A stretch of 64,000 bases of DNA from Azoarcus sp. L1K30 (GCF_018122735.1 NZ_JAGRRD010000001.1:2479551-2543550); one strand, 5' to 3'; shown: positions 27,085 through 36,197, counted from the stretch's first letter. Numbers and translations are program-made. The notes: generated by a model not told the origin, from the sequence alone.

Positions 27085-27777
27085 ATGACTTCAACACCCC
27101 GCGCCATCGTCCTGCTGTCGGGCGGACTCGATTCGGCCACCTGTCTTGCCATTGCACGCAACCAGGGGTTCGAAGCCTATGCGCTGTCCGTCGCCTACGG
27201 CCAACGCCACCAAGCCGAACTGGCTGCATCCAGGCGCGTCGCCGATCATCTCGGCGCCAGGGAACACCGCCTGGCCCGCGTCGAGCTCGGCCAGTTCGGA
27301 GGCTCGGCGCTGACCGACCCCGACATCGACGTCCCCGAGGACACCGAGTCCGACGGTATCCCCGTCACCTACGTCCCTGCCCGCAATACGGTGATGCTGT
27401 CGATCGCCATGGCCTGGGCCGAGGTGCTGGGCGCCCGAGACGTCTTCGTCGGCGTCAATGCGGTTGATTATTCAGGCTATCCGGATTGCCGGCCCGCCTT
27501 TATCGAAGCCTTCCAGACCATGGCCAACCTGGCCACCAAGGCGGGAATCGAAGGTCATGGCCTGCGCATTCACGCGCCACTGATCGATCTGTCGAAGGCC
27601 GACATCATTCGCCGCGGCACCGCACTGGGCGTCGATTACGGACTCACGGTTTCGTGCTACCAGGCCGCCGACGATGGCAGCGCCTGCGGCCGGTGCGATG
27701 CCTGCCGCCTGCGCCGCGCCGGCTTCGAGGCAGCGGGCCTGCCGGACCCGACGCCATATCAGCACCGAAACGGCTGA
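27085..27777 (+). CDS. queC: QueC 7-cyano-7-deazaguanine synthase
   Basis: A 230-residue ATP-dependent ligase of the PP-loop family. The pyrophosphate-binding motif SGGLDS is at residues 12-17, and four Zn-binding cysteines lie in the C-terminal [18 protein letters not shown] stretch. It makes preQ0 from 7-carboxy-7-deazaguanine and ammonia. It is 45 bases downstream of queE, the preceding step. No preQ1 riboswitch was recognised. Confidence 0.95.
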   Translation: MTSTPRAIVLLSGGLDSATCLAIARNQGFEAYALSVAYGQRHQAELAASRRVADHLGAREHRLARVELGQFGGSALTDPDIDVPEDTESDGIPVTYVPARNTVMLSIAMAWAEVLGARDVFVGVNAVDYSGYPDCRPAFIEAFQTMANLATKAGIEGHGLRIHAPLIDLSKADIIRRGTALGVDYGLTVSCYQAADDGSACGRCDACRLRRAGFEAAGLPDPTPYQHRNG

Positions 27778-27819
27778 TTTCAAATAGAATCCGTTTTTGC
27801 TTCGTTGCGGTAGCTGCCC

Positions 27820-28926
27820 ATGGATGAACCCGTCGTCGCCGTCTCGACCATTACTTCGCTTGCCTTCGCGATCGGGATCCTGTTCGGTTTCATCGGCAAC
27901 AAGACCAATTTCTGCACGCTCGGCGCGGTATCGGATGCTGTCAACATGGGCAACTGGAGTCGCATGCGGATGTGGGCGCTGGCCATCGCCACTGCCGTGC
28001 TCGGCACCGCTGCACTCGGCTTGGCGGGGTGGCTTGACGTATCGCGGTCGATCTATACCGGCCACCGTCTGATCTGGCTATCCCACATCCTGGGCGGCAT
28101 CTGCTTCGGCGCTGGCATGACACTGGCATCGGGCTGCGGCAGCAAGACCCTGATCCGCATCGGTGGCGGCAACCTGAAGTCGCTGGTCGTGTTCTTTTTC
28201 ATGGCCATCGGGGCCTACATGACGCTGCGCGGGCTGTTCGGCGTATGGCGCGTCAACTATCTCGATGCAGTCGCGTTCGAGCTGCCCCATGGACAGGACC
28301 TGCCGGCCTTTCTCGCCAGTGCTGGCCTGGCACCGGACCAGGCACTACTGCTTGGCGCCGGCGTGGTCGGCGGCGGCCTGCTCGTTGCCGCGCTGGCCAG
28401 TCGCGAGGCGTGGAGCCGCGAAGTCCTGCTCGGCGGACTGGCCATTGGCGCACTGACGGTCGCCGGCTGGTACGTCTCCGGCCACATCGGTTTCGTCGCC
28501 GAGCATCCGGAAACGCTCGAGGAAGCCTTCGTCGGCACCAACAGCGGCCGGGCCGAATCGTTGTCCTTCGTCGCGCCGCTGGCCTACACGCTTGAATTGC
28601 TGATGCTGTGGAGCGACAGCAGCCGCATCGTCACCTTCGGCATCGCCTGTTCATTGGGCGTGATCGTCGGTTCGGCGATCTATGCGGTCACGACGGGCGG
28701 CTTTCGCCTCGAAGGCTTCCGCACGCCCGACGATCTCATTCGTCATCTCGTGGGTGCGCTGCTGATGGGCTTTGGCGGCGTAACTGCCATGGGGTGCACC
28801 ATCGGCCAGGGCATTACCGGGCTGTCCACCCTGGCGCTTGGCTCCTTTCTCACCACCGCATCCATCGTGCTCGGCGCGGTGGCAACCATGAAGGTGCAGT
28901 ACTGGATGATGATGCGCGAGGCCTGA
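27820..28926 (+). CDS. YeeE/YedE-family sulfur-compound transporter
   Basis: A 368-residue membrane protein with about ten spans. Three conserved cysteines sit in the family motifs: Cys32 (NFCTLGAVSD), Cys106 (ASGCGSKTLIRIGGGNLKS) and Cys326 (GCTIGQGITGLS). In the thiosulfate transporter TsuA/YeeE such cysteines pass the substrate through the membrane. It may import thiosulfate or another sulfur or selenium compound. No tusA/yeeD partner gene is adjacent. It follows queC by 42 bases and meets a convergent gene downstream. Confidence 0.88.
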   Translation: MDEPVVAVSTITSLAFAIGILFGFIGNKTNFCTLGAVSDAVNMGNWSRMRMWALAIATAVLGTAALGLAGWLDVSRSIYTGHRLIWLSHILGGICFGAGMTLASGCGSKTLIRIGGGNLKSLVVFFFMAIGAYMTLRGLFGVWRVNYLDAVAFELPHGQDLPAFLASAGLAPDQALLLGAGVVGGGLLVAALASREAWSREVLLGGLAIGALTVAGWYVSGHIGFVAEHPETLEEAFVGTNSGRAESLSFVAPLAYTLELLMLWSDSSRIVTFGIACSLGVIVGSAIYAVTTGGFRLEGFRTPDDLIRHLVGALLMGFGGVTAMGCTIGQGITGLSTLALGSFLTTASIVLGAVATMKVQYWMMMREA

Positions 28927-28959
28927 GTCGTGACGACTTGCGCGCCCGCCGCGGTCGCG

Positions 28960-30087
28960 TCAGCTCAGGTCGGCCAGGGGATGAGGGCCGTCAAAGTCGG
29001 GCGCGAACAAGGCCTCGATCTCCGCAGGCGCAACCTCGTCCGGCGATGCGTGCTGCCACCGCGGATTGCGGTCCTTGTCCACGAGCAATGCGCGCACACC
29101 CTCGGAAAAATCCGCGGCCATGACAGCTGCCACCGAGACCTGGAATTCAAGGCGCAGCACGTCGGCCAGCGAGCAGTGCCGTGCGCGCCGCAGCATGGCG
29201 TGCGACAGCACGGCCGAGCTCGGTGCGCCATGGTCGAATGTCGTCCCCGCCGCACGCAGCCAGGGGTCGGCATCCTGCGCCAGCGCACGCAGGCGTGGCA
29301 CGATGTCACCAAGACTGCCGTGTCCGATCACTTCTTCGATGCAGTCGAACTGACCGCGCAAGGCTGATGCCTGCAACCGGTCACGACACTCCAGTTCGCC
29401 AAGCAAATGACTCAGACGCGAGCGGTTCGCCTCGTGTTCAGCGTGCCAGCGCGTGTGCGCCAGGGCGGACAGTACCGTCGCCTTGTCCTCGTCGCGCAAC
29501 ACGAAATCGCCCAGCCCGGCGAATCGCGCGTCCGCGGCGTTGATCTGCGCCCCGGTCAGCGCCAGGAACAGTCCGGTCCGGCCCGGCATGCGGTTGAGAA
29601 ACCAGCTGCCGCCCACATCGGGATAGAGTCCGATACTGATCTCCGGCATCGCCATCCGCGTCTGCGGCGTGACGACACGGTGCGATGCACCGACCATCAG
29701 CCCGACGCCACCGCCCATCACCACGCCATGCCCCCAGCACAGCACCGGCTTCGGGTAGGTATGAATGCGGTAGTCAAGCCGATACTCTCGCTCGAAGAAG
29801 GCCTTCACGACCATGGGCGCGTCCCGCCTGCCCTCGGCCCGCGCGGCGCGGATTGCGGCGTAGAGGGCGCGAACGTCGCCGCCCGCACAAAAGGCGCGGT
29901 CTCCCGCGCCGTCGAGCACCACGCCGACAATGCCCGGATCCTCGGCCCAGGCGCCGAGCTGCGGCGCGATGCGGTCGATCATCTGCAATGACAGGGCATT
30001 CAGTGCCGCCGGCGCATTCAGCGTGGCGTGGCCGAAACGCCGGCCGCAGGCCGTCGGAAGTTCGCGCAAAAGTACGCAGTCATTCAT
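28960..30087 (-). CDS. Enoyl-CoA hydratase/isomerase family protein, HIBYL-CoA hydrolase-like
   Basis: A 375-residue crotonase-fold enzyme. Seen motifs are AFCAGGDVRALY (oxyanion hole), GVVMGGGVGLMVGASHRV and EISIGLYPDVGGSWFL, with the Glu/Asp pair of 3-hydroxyisobutyryl-CoA hydrolases. The length and the C-terminal extension fit that subgroup, which acts in valine degradation, better than plain enoyl-CoA hydratase. A GGAG site lies before the ATG. No valine-pathway genes are nearby, so the substrate stays uncertain. Confidence 0.85.
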   Translation of the reverse strand: MNDCVLLRELPTACGRRFGHATLNAPAALNALSLQMIDRIAPQLGAWAEDPGIVGVVLDGAGDRAFCAGGDVRALYAAIRAARAEGRRDAPMVVKAFFEREYRLDYRIHTYPKPVLCWGHGVVMGGGVGLMVGASHRVVTPQTRMAMPEISIGLYPDVGGSWFLNRMPGRTGLFLALTGAQINAADARFAGLGDFVLRDEDKATVLSALAHTRWHAEHEANRSRLSHLLGELECRDRLQASALRGQFDCIEEVIGHGSLGDIVPRLRALAQDADPWLRAAGTTFDHGAPSSAVLSHAMLRRARHCSLADVLRLEFQVSVAAVMAADFSEGVRALLVDKDRNPRWQHASPDEVAPAEIEALFAPDFDGPHPLADLS

Positions 30088-30186
30088 GTCACAGCTCCAT
30101 GTTCAGGTGGCGACGGCCCGCCTTGGCGCCTGCCGTCTGATGCTTTTCGTACGTGCCGTTGCGGCGACATGCGCAGGTCTGAAGGC

Positions 30187-30798
30187 TCACCCATCCCGAA
30201 AGCGCTCGACGCAGCGCGCCAGCCCGCTGCGGGCGGTCTTCTGCACGGCAAGCAGCAGGTCGTGTTCGACCGCGGGCAGCCGAAAACGCCCCTGCAGTTC
30301 GTGCCGCAAGCGGATGAACAGGTGTGCAGTGGCCTCGGCATCTGCCAACGCGCGGTGATAGCGCCCGGTTGCGGGCAGGTTCAGCGCATGCACCAGGGTG
30401 GCGAGCCGGTGGTTGGGTACGTCCGGAAAAAGCCGTCGGGACAACAGCAACGAACACACGAAGTCTCCTGTACGCTGGCGCCCGAGCCGTGCCAGTTCGG
30501 CATCCCAGAACTTGCGATCGAACGCGGCGTTGTGCGCCACGATGGCATGATCACCGACAAAGTCGGCCACCTCGGTCATGACCTGTTCGACACGCGGCGC
30601 AGTGCGCACCATGGCGTTGGTGATGCCGGTCAGCGCCTGAATTTCATGAGGCACGAAGGCGCCGGCATTCATCAGGCTCTGGTAACGATCGACGATCAGT
30701 CCGTCGCGAACCAGTACGGCGGCGATCTCGGTCGGCCGGCAGCCGTGCTCGGGCGCCATGCCGGTGGTTTCGAAGTCGATGACGGCGTATGTACTCAA
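30187..30798 (-). CDS. DnaQ-like 3'-5' exonuclease
   Basis: A 203-residue DEDDh exonuclease domain protein. Motif I is VIDFETTG, motif II is in AHNAAFDRKF, and motif III is YHRALADAEAT (His and Asp). It resembles stand-alone exonucleases of the DNA polymerase III epsilon/PolC type. The TTG at 30798 (leading to STYAVIDFETTG) is favoured because GGGGAAG lies just upstream and the domain begins at once; a longer form from 30903 would add 35 residues without domain character. Confidence 0.82.
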   Translation of the reverse strand: MSTYAVIDFETTGMAPEHGCRPTEIAAVLVRDGLIVDRYQSLMNAGAFVPHEIQALTGITNAMVRTAPRVEQVMTEVADFVGDHAIVAHNAAFDRKFWDAELARLGRQRTGDFVCSLLLSRRLFPDVPNHRLATLVHALNLPATGRYHRALADAEATAHLFIRLRHELQGRFRLPAVEHDLLLAVQKTARSGLARCVERFRDG

Positions 30799-30926
30799 GG
30801 GGGCTTCCCCGAAGGGGCCGGTTATGATCGGGAGCCGAAGTTTGCCACGATATTGAGACCGGCTGGCGCAAACGGGGTGTCGACGGCAGAGACCATGCTG
30901 CACCGCAGATCGACGCCAGGGAATCT

Positions 30927-30959
30927 ATACGTTAGCGTATCCGGATATACAAATATTTG
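30927..30959. promoter_or_regulatory. Cluster of palindromes before the metallo-hydrolase gene
   Basis: Three short inverted repeats crowd into 33 bases: ATACG/CGTAT around TTAG (30927-30940), TATCCGGATA (30938-30947) and CAAATATTTG (30950-30959). The patch is clearly more AT-rich than its surroundings and ends 8 bases before the start codon, suggesting an operator, possibly for an ArsR-type repressor. Confidence 0.45.
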
Positions 30960-30967
30960 GAAAAGAC

Positions 30968-31906
30968 ATGCTGCGAACGCTCACGACTGCACTCGGCATA
31001 CTCTGCGCCCTGTCCGCCCAGCTGGCGCTCGCCGTCGACATGAAGCCAGTGCAGGTCGCTGCCCACAGCTGGTACGTGATGGGCAAGGCCGGCATGGCCT
31101 CATCGGCGAACGAGGGCTTCATGTCCAATGCAGGTTTTGTCATCACCGACGACAGCGTCGTCGTGTTCGACGCCCTCGGCACACCGGCGCTGGGCGAACA
31201 GCTGATCGCAGAGATTCGCAAACTCACCACCAAACCGATCCAGCGCCTCATCGTCAGCCACTATCACGCCGACCACTACTACGGCACCCAGGCCTTCAAG
31301 GCCATCGGCGCCGAAGTATGGGCCCACCGCCGCGGACGCGAAGCCCTCGAATCGGACGGCGCGCAGGCCAGGCTCGCACAACGCAAGGCGGACCTCTTCC
31401 CCTTTGTGGATGACAACACACGCCTGCTGCCGGCGGACCGCTGGCTGGAGGGCAACACCGACTTCGAAAAGGGCGGACTGCACTTTCGCATTACCTACGT
31501 GGGCCCTGCGCACGCGCCCGACGACATCATCATGGAAGTCGTCGAGGATCGCGTGATCTTTGCCGGAGACATGCTGTTCCGCGGCCGCGTGCCCTTCGTC
31601 GGTGACGCGGACACCTCGCACTGGCTGCTCGCGCTCGATCACCTGATCGACGCGCATCCCGCTGTAGTGGTGCCCGGCCACGGCCCTGCATCCACTGAAC
31701 CGCAGTCCGACCTCACCCTCACCCGCGACTACCTGAAATACGTGCGCGAGAGCATGGGCAAGGCCGTCAGCGAGCTCAAGTCATTCGACGAGGCCTACGC
31801 CGACACCGACTGGAGCCGTTGGTCCAGGCTTCCCGCATTCCGCGAGGCCAATCGGGCCAACGCCTACAATGTGTTCCTGCAGATGGAGAAGGGTTCGCTG
31901 CGTTGA
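30968..31906 (+). CDS. Secreted MBL-fold metallo-hydrolase
   Basis: A 312-residue protein with a signal peptide (about 1-22, ending AQLALAV). The metal-binding motif HYHADH is at residues 98-103, with further ligands in GPAHAPDD, FAGDML and VPGHGP. This is a periplasmic metallo-beta-lactamase-fold hydrolase close to SoxH-like and quinoprotein-relay hydrolases. The substrate is not evident from sequence, and beta-lactamase activity should not be assumed. An AT-rich palindrome cluster immediately upstream suggests specific regulation. Confidence 0.85.
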   Translation: MLRTLTTALGILCALSAQLALAVDMKPVQVAAHSWYVMGKAGMASSANEGFMSNAGFVITDDSVVVFDALGTPALGEQLIAEIRKLTTKPIQRLIVSHYHADHYYGTQAFKAIGAEVWAHRRGREALESDGAQARLAQRKADLFPFVDDNTRLLPADRWLEGNTDFEKGGLHFRITYVGPAHAPDDIIMEVVEDRVIFAGDMLFRGRVPFVGDADTSHWLLALDHLIDAHPAVVVPGHGPASTEPQSDLTLTRDYLKYVRESMGKAVSELKSFDEAYADTDWSRWSRLPAFREANRANAYNVFLQMEKGSLR

Positions 31907-31989
31907 ACGCCACCGCCACCGAACCGACGCCCGACATTCGGCCCGGCACCGGGTAAACGGGCGCAGTCCGATTGGCTTGGCCGTTATCC

Positions 31990-32018
31990 TTGACTCGCCA
32001 CGCTTCCGCATCTAGAAT
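31990..32018 (+). promoter_or_regulatory. Promoter of tRNA-Lys
   Basis: TTGACT (31990-31995) and TAGAAT (32013-32018) are separated by exactly 17 bp; each matches consensus at 5 of 6 positions. The tRNA begins 15 bases after the -10. Confidence 0.75.
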
Positions 32019-32033
32019 AATGGGCTGTTCCGG

Positions 32034-32109
32034 GGGTCGTTAGCTCAGTTGGTAGAGCAGCGGACTTTTAATCCGTTGGTCGCGTGTTCGAGCCACGCAC
32101 GGCCTACCA
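32034..32109 (+). tRNA. tRNA-Lys(UUU)
   Basis: A 76-nt cloverleaf with encoded CCA. The acceptor stem GGGTCGT pairs with ACGGCCT (G-T at the first pair). The D-arm is TAGCTCAGTTGGTAGAGC-like, the anticodon loop CTTTTAA gives anticodon UUU, and the T-arm contains GTTCGAG. It closely resembles E. coli tRNA-Lys. It has its own promoter and terminator. Confidence 0.97.
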
Positions 32110-32123
32110 AGAGAACCAAGGGG

Positions 32124-32155
32124 ATAGCCGGACTGCGGTCTGGCTATTTTCTTTT
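32124..32155 (+). terminator. Intrinsic terminator after tRNA-Lys
   Basis: A 10-bp stem (ATAGCCGGAC with GTCTGGCTAT, one G-T pair) around the loop TGCG is followed by TTTTCTTTT. It lies 14 bases after the tRNA CCA end. Confidence 0.85.
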
Positions 32156-32561
32156 GAATCCGTTGTTCGCTCCGTTTGTCGGCCCGATTCCGGTGCCGCC
32201 GCCATCCGCCCGAAATGCCACTCGCGGGGGACCGAAGCCTACTCGGACCCGCGTCTGTCGCGCCTGTTTCGGGCTCGCAGGCACAACACCGCGATCAGGT
32301 AACACGGATCGCCCGATGCGCGACGCGTGCACCCGTTTTCCATCGCGCCGCCCGCTCCTGCCGCCTTGTGCGCCGGGGCGCCAATGCAGTACCAGACATT
32401 CGGCCCGCCAATCATCGTGCCGATTTTGACAGCAGGCCGTCGGCGACACGACTCGCAATGGCCGGGCACTGAACAATGCGCTTGCCAAGGCGGTGGCGAG
32501 CCTGGCAACCCCCCACCCGCAGCGCGGGGATAGGTGAGCCGCACCCACAAGGAGCCTGAAT
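32156..32561. other. About 400 bases without a recognisable gene before infA
   Basis: Frames on both strands in this stretch are Arg/Pro-rich with no domain or ribosome site that I trust. A stem-loop with arms TGCC-A-AGGC and GCCTGGCA lies near 32487-32511. A lone TTGACA at 32426 has no suitable -10. It may hold the infA promoter and leader, or a small RNA; nothing definite is seen. Confidence 0.4.
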
Positions 32562-32813
32562 ATGGCAAAAGAAGAACTGATTGAAATGCACGGCACGGTC
32601 GATGAAGTCCTGCCGGACGCGCGCTATCGTGTCACCCTCGACAATGGCCACAAGCTGATCGCCTACTCGGGCGGAAAACTGCGCAAGCACCACATCCGCA
32701 TCATCGCCGGCGACAAGGTCTCGCTCGAGATGTCGCCCTACGACCTGACCAAGGGTCGTATCACCTTCCGCCACATGCCCGGCCGTCAACCGATGGCACC
32801 GGCAACGCGCTAA
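32562..32813 (+). CDS. infA: Translation initiation factor IF-1
   Basis: An 83-residue OB-fold protein with the IF-1 landmarks [50 protein letters not shown] and RH. The C-terminal tail [12 protein letters not shown] extends past the 72-residue E. coli form, as in many betaproteobacterial IF-1 copies that stand alone. It binds the 30S A site during initiation. AAGGAG lies just upstream of the ATG. A second infA in the ribosomal protein cluster elsewhere would be expected. Confidence 0.95.
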   Translation: MAKEELIEMHGTVDEVLPDARYRVTLDNGHKLIAYSGGKLRKHHIRIIAGDKVSLEMSPYDLTKGRITFRHMPGRQPMAPATR

Positions 32814-32851
32814 GCAATAACCTGACGGCGGGGGCAGGGCTTTCGGGCCGA

Positions 32852-33346
32852 ATGCATATCTGGGTTGACGCGGACGCCTGCCGCGGCGCCATCAGGGAGA
32901 TACTGTTTCGCGCCGCAGCGCGCACGCGACATCCGCTCACGCTCGTGGCCAATCAGATCCTGCGCACGCCGGCTTCCGCGCTGGTGCGGATGATTCAGGT
33001 GGCACCGGGCTTCGACGAGGCCGACAAGTACATCGCTGACAACGTCCGCGCTGCGGATCTCGTCATCACCGCCGACATCCCCCTTGCTGCCGACGTCGTG
33101 GCCAAGGGCGCGCAAGCCTTGAGTCCGCGCGGCGAATGTTATGGCAAAGAGAACATCCGCGAGCTTCTGGACATGCGAAACTTCAAGGATGCCCTGCGCA
33201 GCAGCGGCGTTGACACGGGTGGGCCGCCCCCGTTTTCCGCCGCAGACTGCCGGCGCTTCGCCAATCGCCTCGATCACATCCTGAGCACCGACAGCCGACC
33301 GCCACATCGACTCCAGCCACGGCTTATCCCTCCGCGGGAAGGGTAA
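32852..33346 (+). CDS. yaiI: YaiI/YqxD family protein (DUF188)
   Basis: A 164-residue protein starting [18 protein letters not shown], the family signature, with the acidic DxD cluster and later [17 protein letters not shown] and [18 protein letters not shown]. The fold is PIN-like, suggesting a nuclease, but no biochemical role is established for the family. It follows infA by 38 bases. Confidence 0.9.
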   Translation: MHIWVDADACRGAIREILFRAAARTRHPLTLVANQILRTPASALVRMIQVAPGFDEADKYIADNVRAADLVITADIPLAADVVAKGAQALSPRGECYGKENIRELLDMRNFKDALRSSGVDTGGPPPFSAADCRRFANRLDHILSTDSRPPHRLQPRLIPPREG

Positions 33347-33423
33347 TCCCACCCCCAGGCAATCTCCATGAACGGTGCGCTTCTGCGCTAAACTCGACAC
33401 GCCTTGTCACCAGAGGCCGAACC

Positions 33424-34473
33424 TTGATAAGAACCTGGCGCCGTCTGCGATTCCTGCTTCTGATTCTGCCCCTCATTGCCGGCAATTGCGCAGCGGAGAC
33501 GACGCTACGCGTGCTTGCCTGGCCAGGCTACGCCGACGCGGATATCGTGAAGGCTTTCGAGGATCGGACCGGGGTCCGCGTGGAGGTTTCCTTCGTCGAC
33601 TCCGACGAAAATCTGTGGGCACGCGTAAACGCACCAGAGCACGATTACTTCGACGTTTTCGCAGTCAATACCGCAGAACTCCAGCGCTATATCCGAAGCG
33701 ACCTGGTACGGCCGGTCAACGCCGATGCGATCACCAATCGGTCGCGTCAGTTGAGCAGATTCCGTGATCTCCAGAGCATTCCCGGCCTCGTTCACCAAGG
33801 TCGCGTGTTCGCCATCCCCTACACCTATGCGGAAATGGGGCTGATATACGATCGTCGGCAAGTCACCCCAGCGCCGGACAGTATCGCCGCCCTGTGGGAC
33901 CCCCGCTATCGCGGCAAGGTGATCGCTTACAATGGCGGCACGCACAACTTTGCGCTCGCAGCGCAATTGCTAGGCCACGCAAACCCCTTCAACCTCAACA
34001 GCCACGACTGGCAGATGGCGGTCGACAAGCTAATCGCGCTGCGGCGGAACGTGCTCGCCTTCTATACGCAGCCGCAGGAATCGGTCGATCTGTTCACCCG
34101 GCACGGCGCCGCACTGCTGTTTGCGAACTTCGGTTCGCAACAAGTGAAGTTACTCGAAGCGGCCGGTGCAGACGTGGGCTACGTCATCCCGCGCGAGGGC
34201 GCGCTCGCATGGCTCGACTGCTGGGCGATTCCCAAGGGTACGCGCAATGCCGCACTGGCCGAAGCCTGGATAAACTACACGCTGGAAGAGCAGCCCGGCA
34301 ATGCGCTCAGCACTCGTCAGGGCCTGGCGAACACCACGCAGGCAGCAGCCAGCGGCACCGAAGGCGCAGGCCGCCTCGTCTGGCTACAGCCGGTCGAAGA
34401 CGCAGAGCGCCGCAACCATTTGTGGGGACGCATCATGGCCGGCGCTCGCACAGACAAGGTGATGGCCCCTTGA
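33424..34473 (+). CDS. PotD-like periplasmic binding protein coupled to a GGDEF protein
   Basis: A 349-residue secreted protein (signal peptide about 1-24). The extracellular solute-binding fold of the spermidine/putrescine type is indicated by EDRTGVRVEVSFVDSDENLW, IPYTYAEMGLIYD and IPREGALAWLDCWAIPKGTRN, which parallels the PotD motif around its ligand site. No ABC permease or ATPase gene is adjacent; instead the stop overlaps the TTG start of a membrane GGDEF protein. This resembles NspS-MbaA of Vibrio cholerae, where a PotD-like protein senses polyamines for a c-di-GMP enzyme. The start codon is TTG. Ligand unknown. Confidence 0.85.
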   Translation: MIRTWRRLRFLLLILPLIAGNCAAETTLRVLAWPGYADADIVKAFEDRTGVRVEVSFVDSDENLWARVNAPEHDYFDVFAVNTAELQRYIRSDLVRPVNADAITNRSRQLSRFRDLQSIPGLVHQGRVFAIPYTYAEMGLIYDRRQVTPAPDSIAALWDPRYRGKVIAYNGGTHNFALAAQLLGHANPFNLNSHDWQMAVDKLIALRRNVLAFYTQPQESVDLFTRHGAALLFANFGSQQVKLLEAAGADVGYVIPREGALAWLDCWAIPKGTRNAALAEAWINYTLEEQPGNALSTRQGLANTTQAAASGTEGAGRLVWLQPVEDAERRNHLWGRIMAGARTDKVMAP

Positions 34474-36197
34474 GATTCGGTATCGCAGCCCGCCTCGCAC
34501 TGTTGCTTGCCCTGGTCGGCGTCATTGCGTCGGGCGTCACGGGCTTCTATGTGTATAACGCCAGCAGGACCCTACTGATCCAGTCCAGCAAGAGCGAGTT
34601 GCTGACCTCGACCAAGGTTCTCGCGAGCCGGATTGTCGTTGCACGCGAAGAGATCAGCCGCAACCTTCAGCTTCTGTCCGGACACCCCGACGCCCTCGCG
34701 GCACTCGACGCGGCGTTCGACGCACCGGATACGGCGGCGGAGAACCGTCTGGCGATCCTTTTCGAACAGCTCATGGCCGTCAATCCCAACTATTTCCAGA
34801 TACGCCTGATCGGTGCAGCCGAACATGGACTGGAACGTGTACGAGTTGATCGCGGCAGTGACGAACCACTGCGTGTCGGTGGAGAGGATCTGCAGGAAAA
34901 AGGACATTATCCGTATGTCTTCGACACTCTGAAACTGGCAGCCAACGAAACCTACCTCTCGCGCTTCGCGATCAACCACGAACAGGGCGCTCACGCAGGC
35001 CTGGGGCGGCCAACCGCTCAACTGGGCATGCCGGTCGTCGACCGCGACGGGCACACGCGCGGGGTCGTCGTCATCAATATCGACCTTCACGGTGTATTCA
35101 AGGAACTCTCGGCTGGCCTGCCAGCCGACTTCAAGCTGTATCTGGCCAATGCCGAAGGGGATTTTCTGGTCCACCCGGACCCTGCGCAAAGCTTCGGATT
35201 CGACCGCGGGCGGCGAATCCTCGTACAGGACGAGTTTCCGTCCACGGCTGACCTGGTGTTGAACAAGTCACCTCAGGTGCTGCTCGAGGTCTCAAGTGGA
35301 AGCCACTCGGACTTGCCCGTCGTGGCAGCCTTCATCAGTCAGCCCGTTTCCATTCATTCGGACGAAAGCAGACTGATCCTCGGGCTTGCCGAGCCGCTCG
35401 CTACCGTGCTCAGACAGGCTGACGCACTGGGCAATGTCATCCTGCAGATCGTGCTCGGAATCTGCCTCGCCTGCGTCCTGATTGCCATCGCGGTTGCCCG
35501 CGCAGTGACGCGCCCGATCAACTCGATGAGTCTGGCGCTACGGGATTTCACCGCAGGCGCGCCGATGAGCGCACTGCCCACCGAACGCCACGACGAAATC
35601 GGTTTGCTTGCGCGCAGCTTCGGTGCGCTCAGCGAACAGATTCGCCGCCAATTGTCCGAACTTCAGCAGCGCAGGCACGAACTCGAACATCTCGCTCAGC
35701 ACGATACCCTGACCGGCCTTCCGAATCGCGCACTGTTCGCCGATCGCATGGAGCAGGCGCTTGCCAGCGCACGCCGGGACAACACCAGACTGGCATTGAT
35801 GTTCATCGATCTGGATGACTTCAAGCCGATCAATGACGAGCGCGGGCACGCGGTCGGTGACCTGCTGCTCAAGGAGGTCGGCACACGTATCCGCAAGGCC
35901 ATCCGCGAATCGGACACAGCAGCCCGTATCGGTGGAGATGAATTCGTCGTGCTGCTGCGCCATATCCAGAACAAGGAAGACGCACTTGCAGTCGCGGAGA
36001 AGGTGAGACAATCAATCAACCAGCCCATCCTGACGGACGGCCCGCCACTCATCGTTTCCGCCAGCGTTGGGGTGGCCACCTTTCCCGAGGGCGGCAGCGA
36101 CGAGATCGAGTTGGCGAAGAATGCCGATCGGGCGATGTACCGTGCCAAGCAGCAAGGTCGCAATGATGTCGTTATCCATCAGCCCGCCGGTCAATGA
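34470..36197 (+). CDS. Membrane GGDEF diguanylate cyclase with periplasmic sensor domain
   Basis: A 575-residue protein. Span 1 (about 8-29), a large periplasmic Cache-like domain (about 30-310), span 2 (about 320-345), a HAMP linker (RAVTRPINSMSLALRDF) and a GGDEF domain with the active motif starting at residue 488 follow in order. An intact GGDEF and no EAL indicate c-di-GMP synthesis. Translation begins at TTG (34470), overlapping the stop of the PotD-like gene as TTGA, so the two are translationally coupled. The periplasmic domain probably reads the state of the binding protein. Confidence 0.9.
   Translation: MRFGIAARLALLLALVGVIASGVTGFYVYNASRTLLIQSSKSELLTSTKVLASRIVVAREEISRNLQLLSGHPDALAALDAAFDAPDTAAENRLAILFEQLMAVNPNYFQIRLIGAAEHGLERVRVDRGSDEPLRVGGEDLQEKGHYPYVFDTLKLAANETYLSRFAINHEQGAHAGLGRPTAQLGMPVVDRDGHTRGVVVINIDLHGVFKELSAGLPADFKLYLANAEGDFLVHPDPAQSFGFDRGRRILVQDEFPSTADLVLNKSPQVLLEVSSGSHSDLPVVAAFISQPVSIHSDESRLILGLAEPLATVLRQADALGNVILQIVLGICLACVLIAIAVARAVTRPINSMSLALRDFTAGAPMSALPTERHDEIGLLARSFGALSEQIRRQLSELQQRRHELEHLAQHDTLTGLPNRALFADRMEQALASARRDNTRLALMFIDLDDFKPINDERGHAVGDLLLKEVGTRIRKAIRESDTAARIGGDEFVVLLRHIQNKEDALAVAEKVRQSINQPILTDGPPLIVSASVGVATFPEGGSDEIELAKNADRAMYRAKQQGRNDVVIHQPAGQ

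Noticed and set aside
32034-32561. tRNA-Lys as an integration site of a mobile element
   Set aside because: No integrase, repeated tRNA 3' end or composition shift follows; infA and yaiI are core genes.
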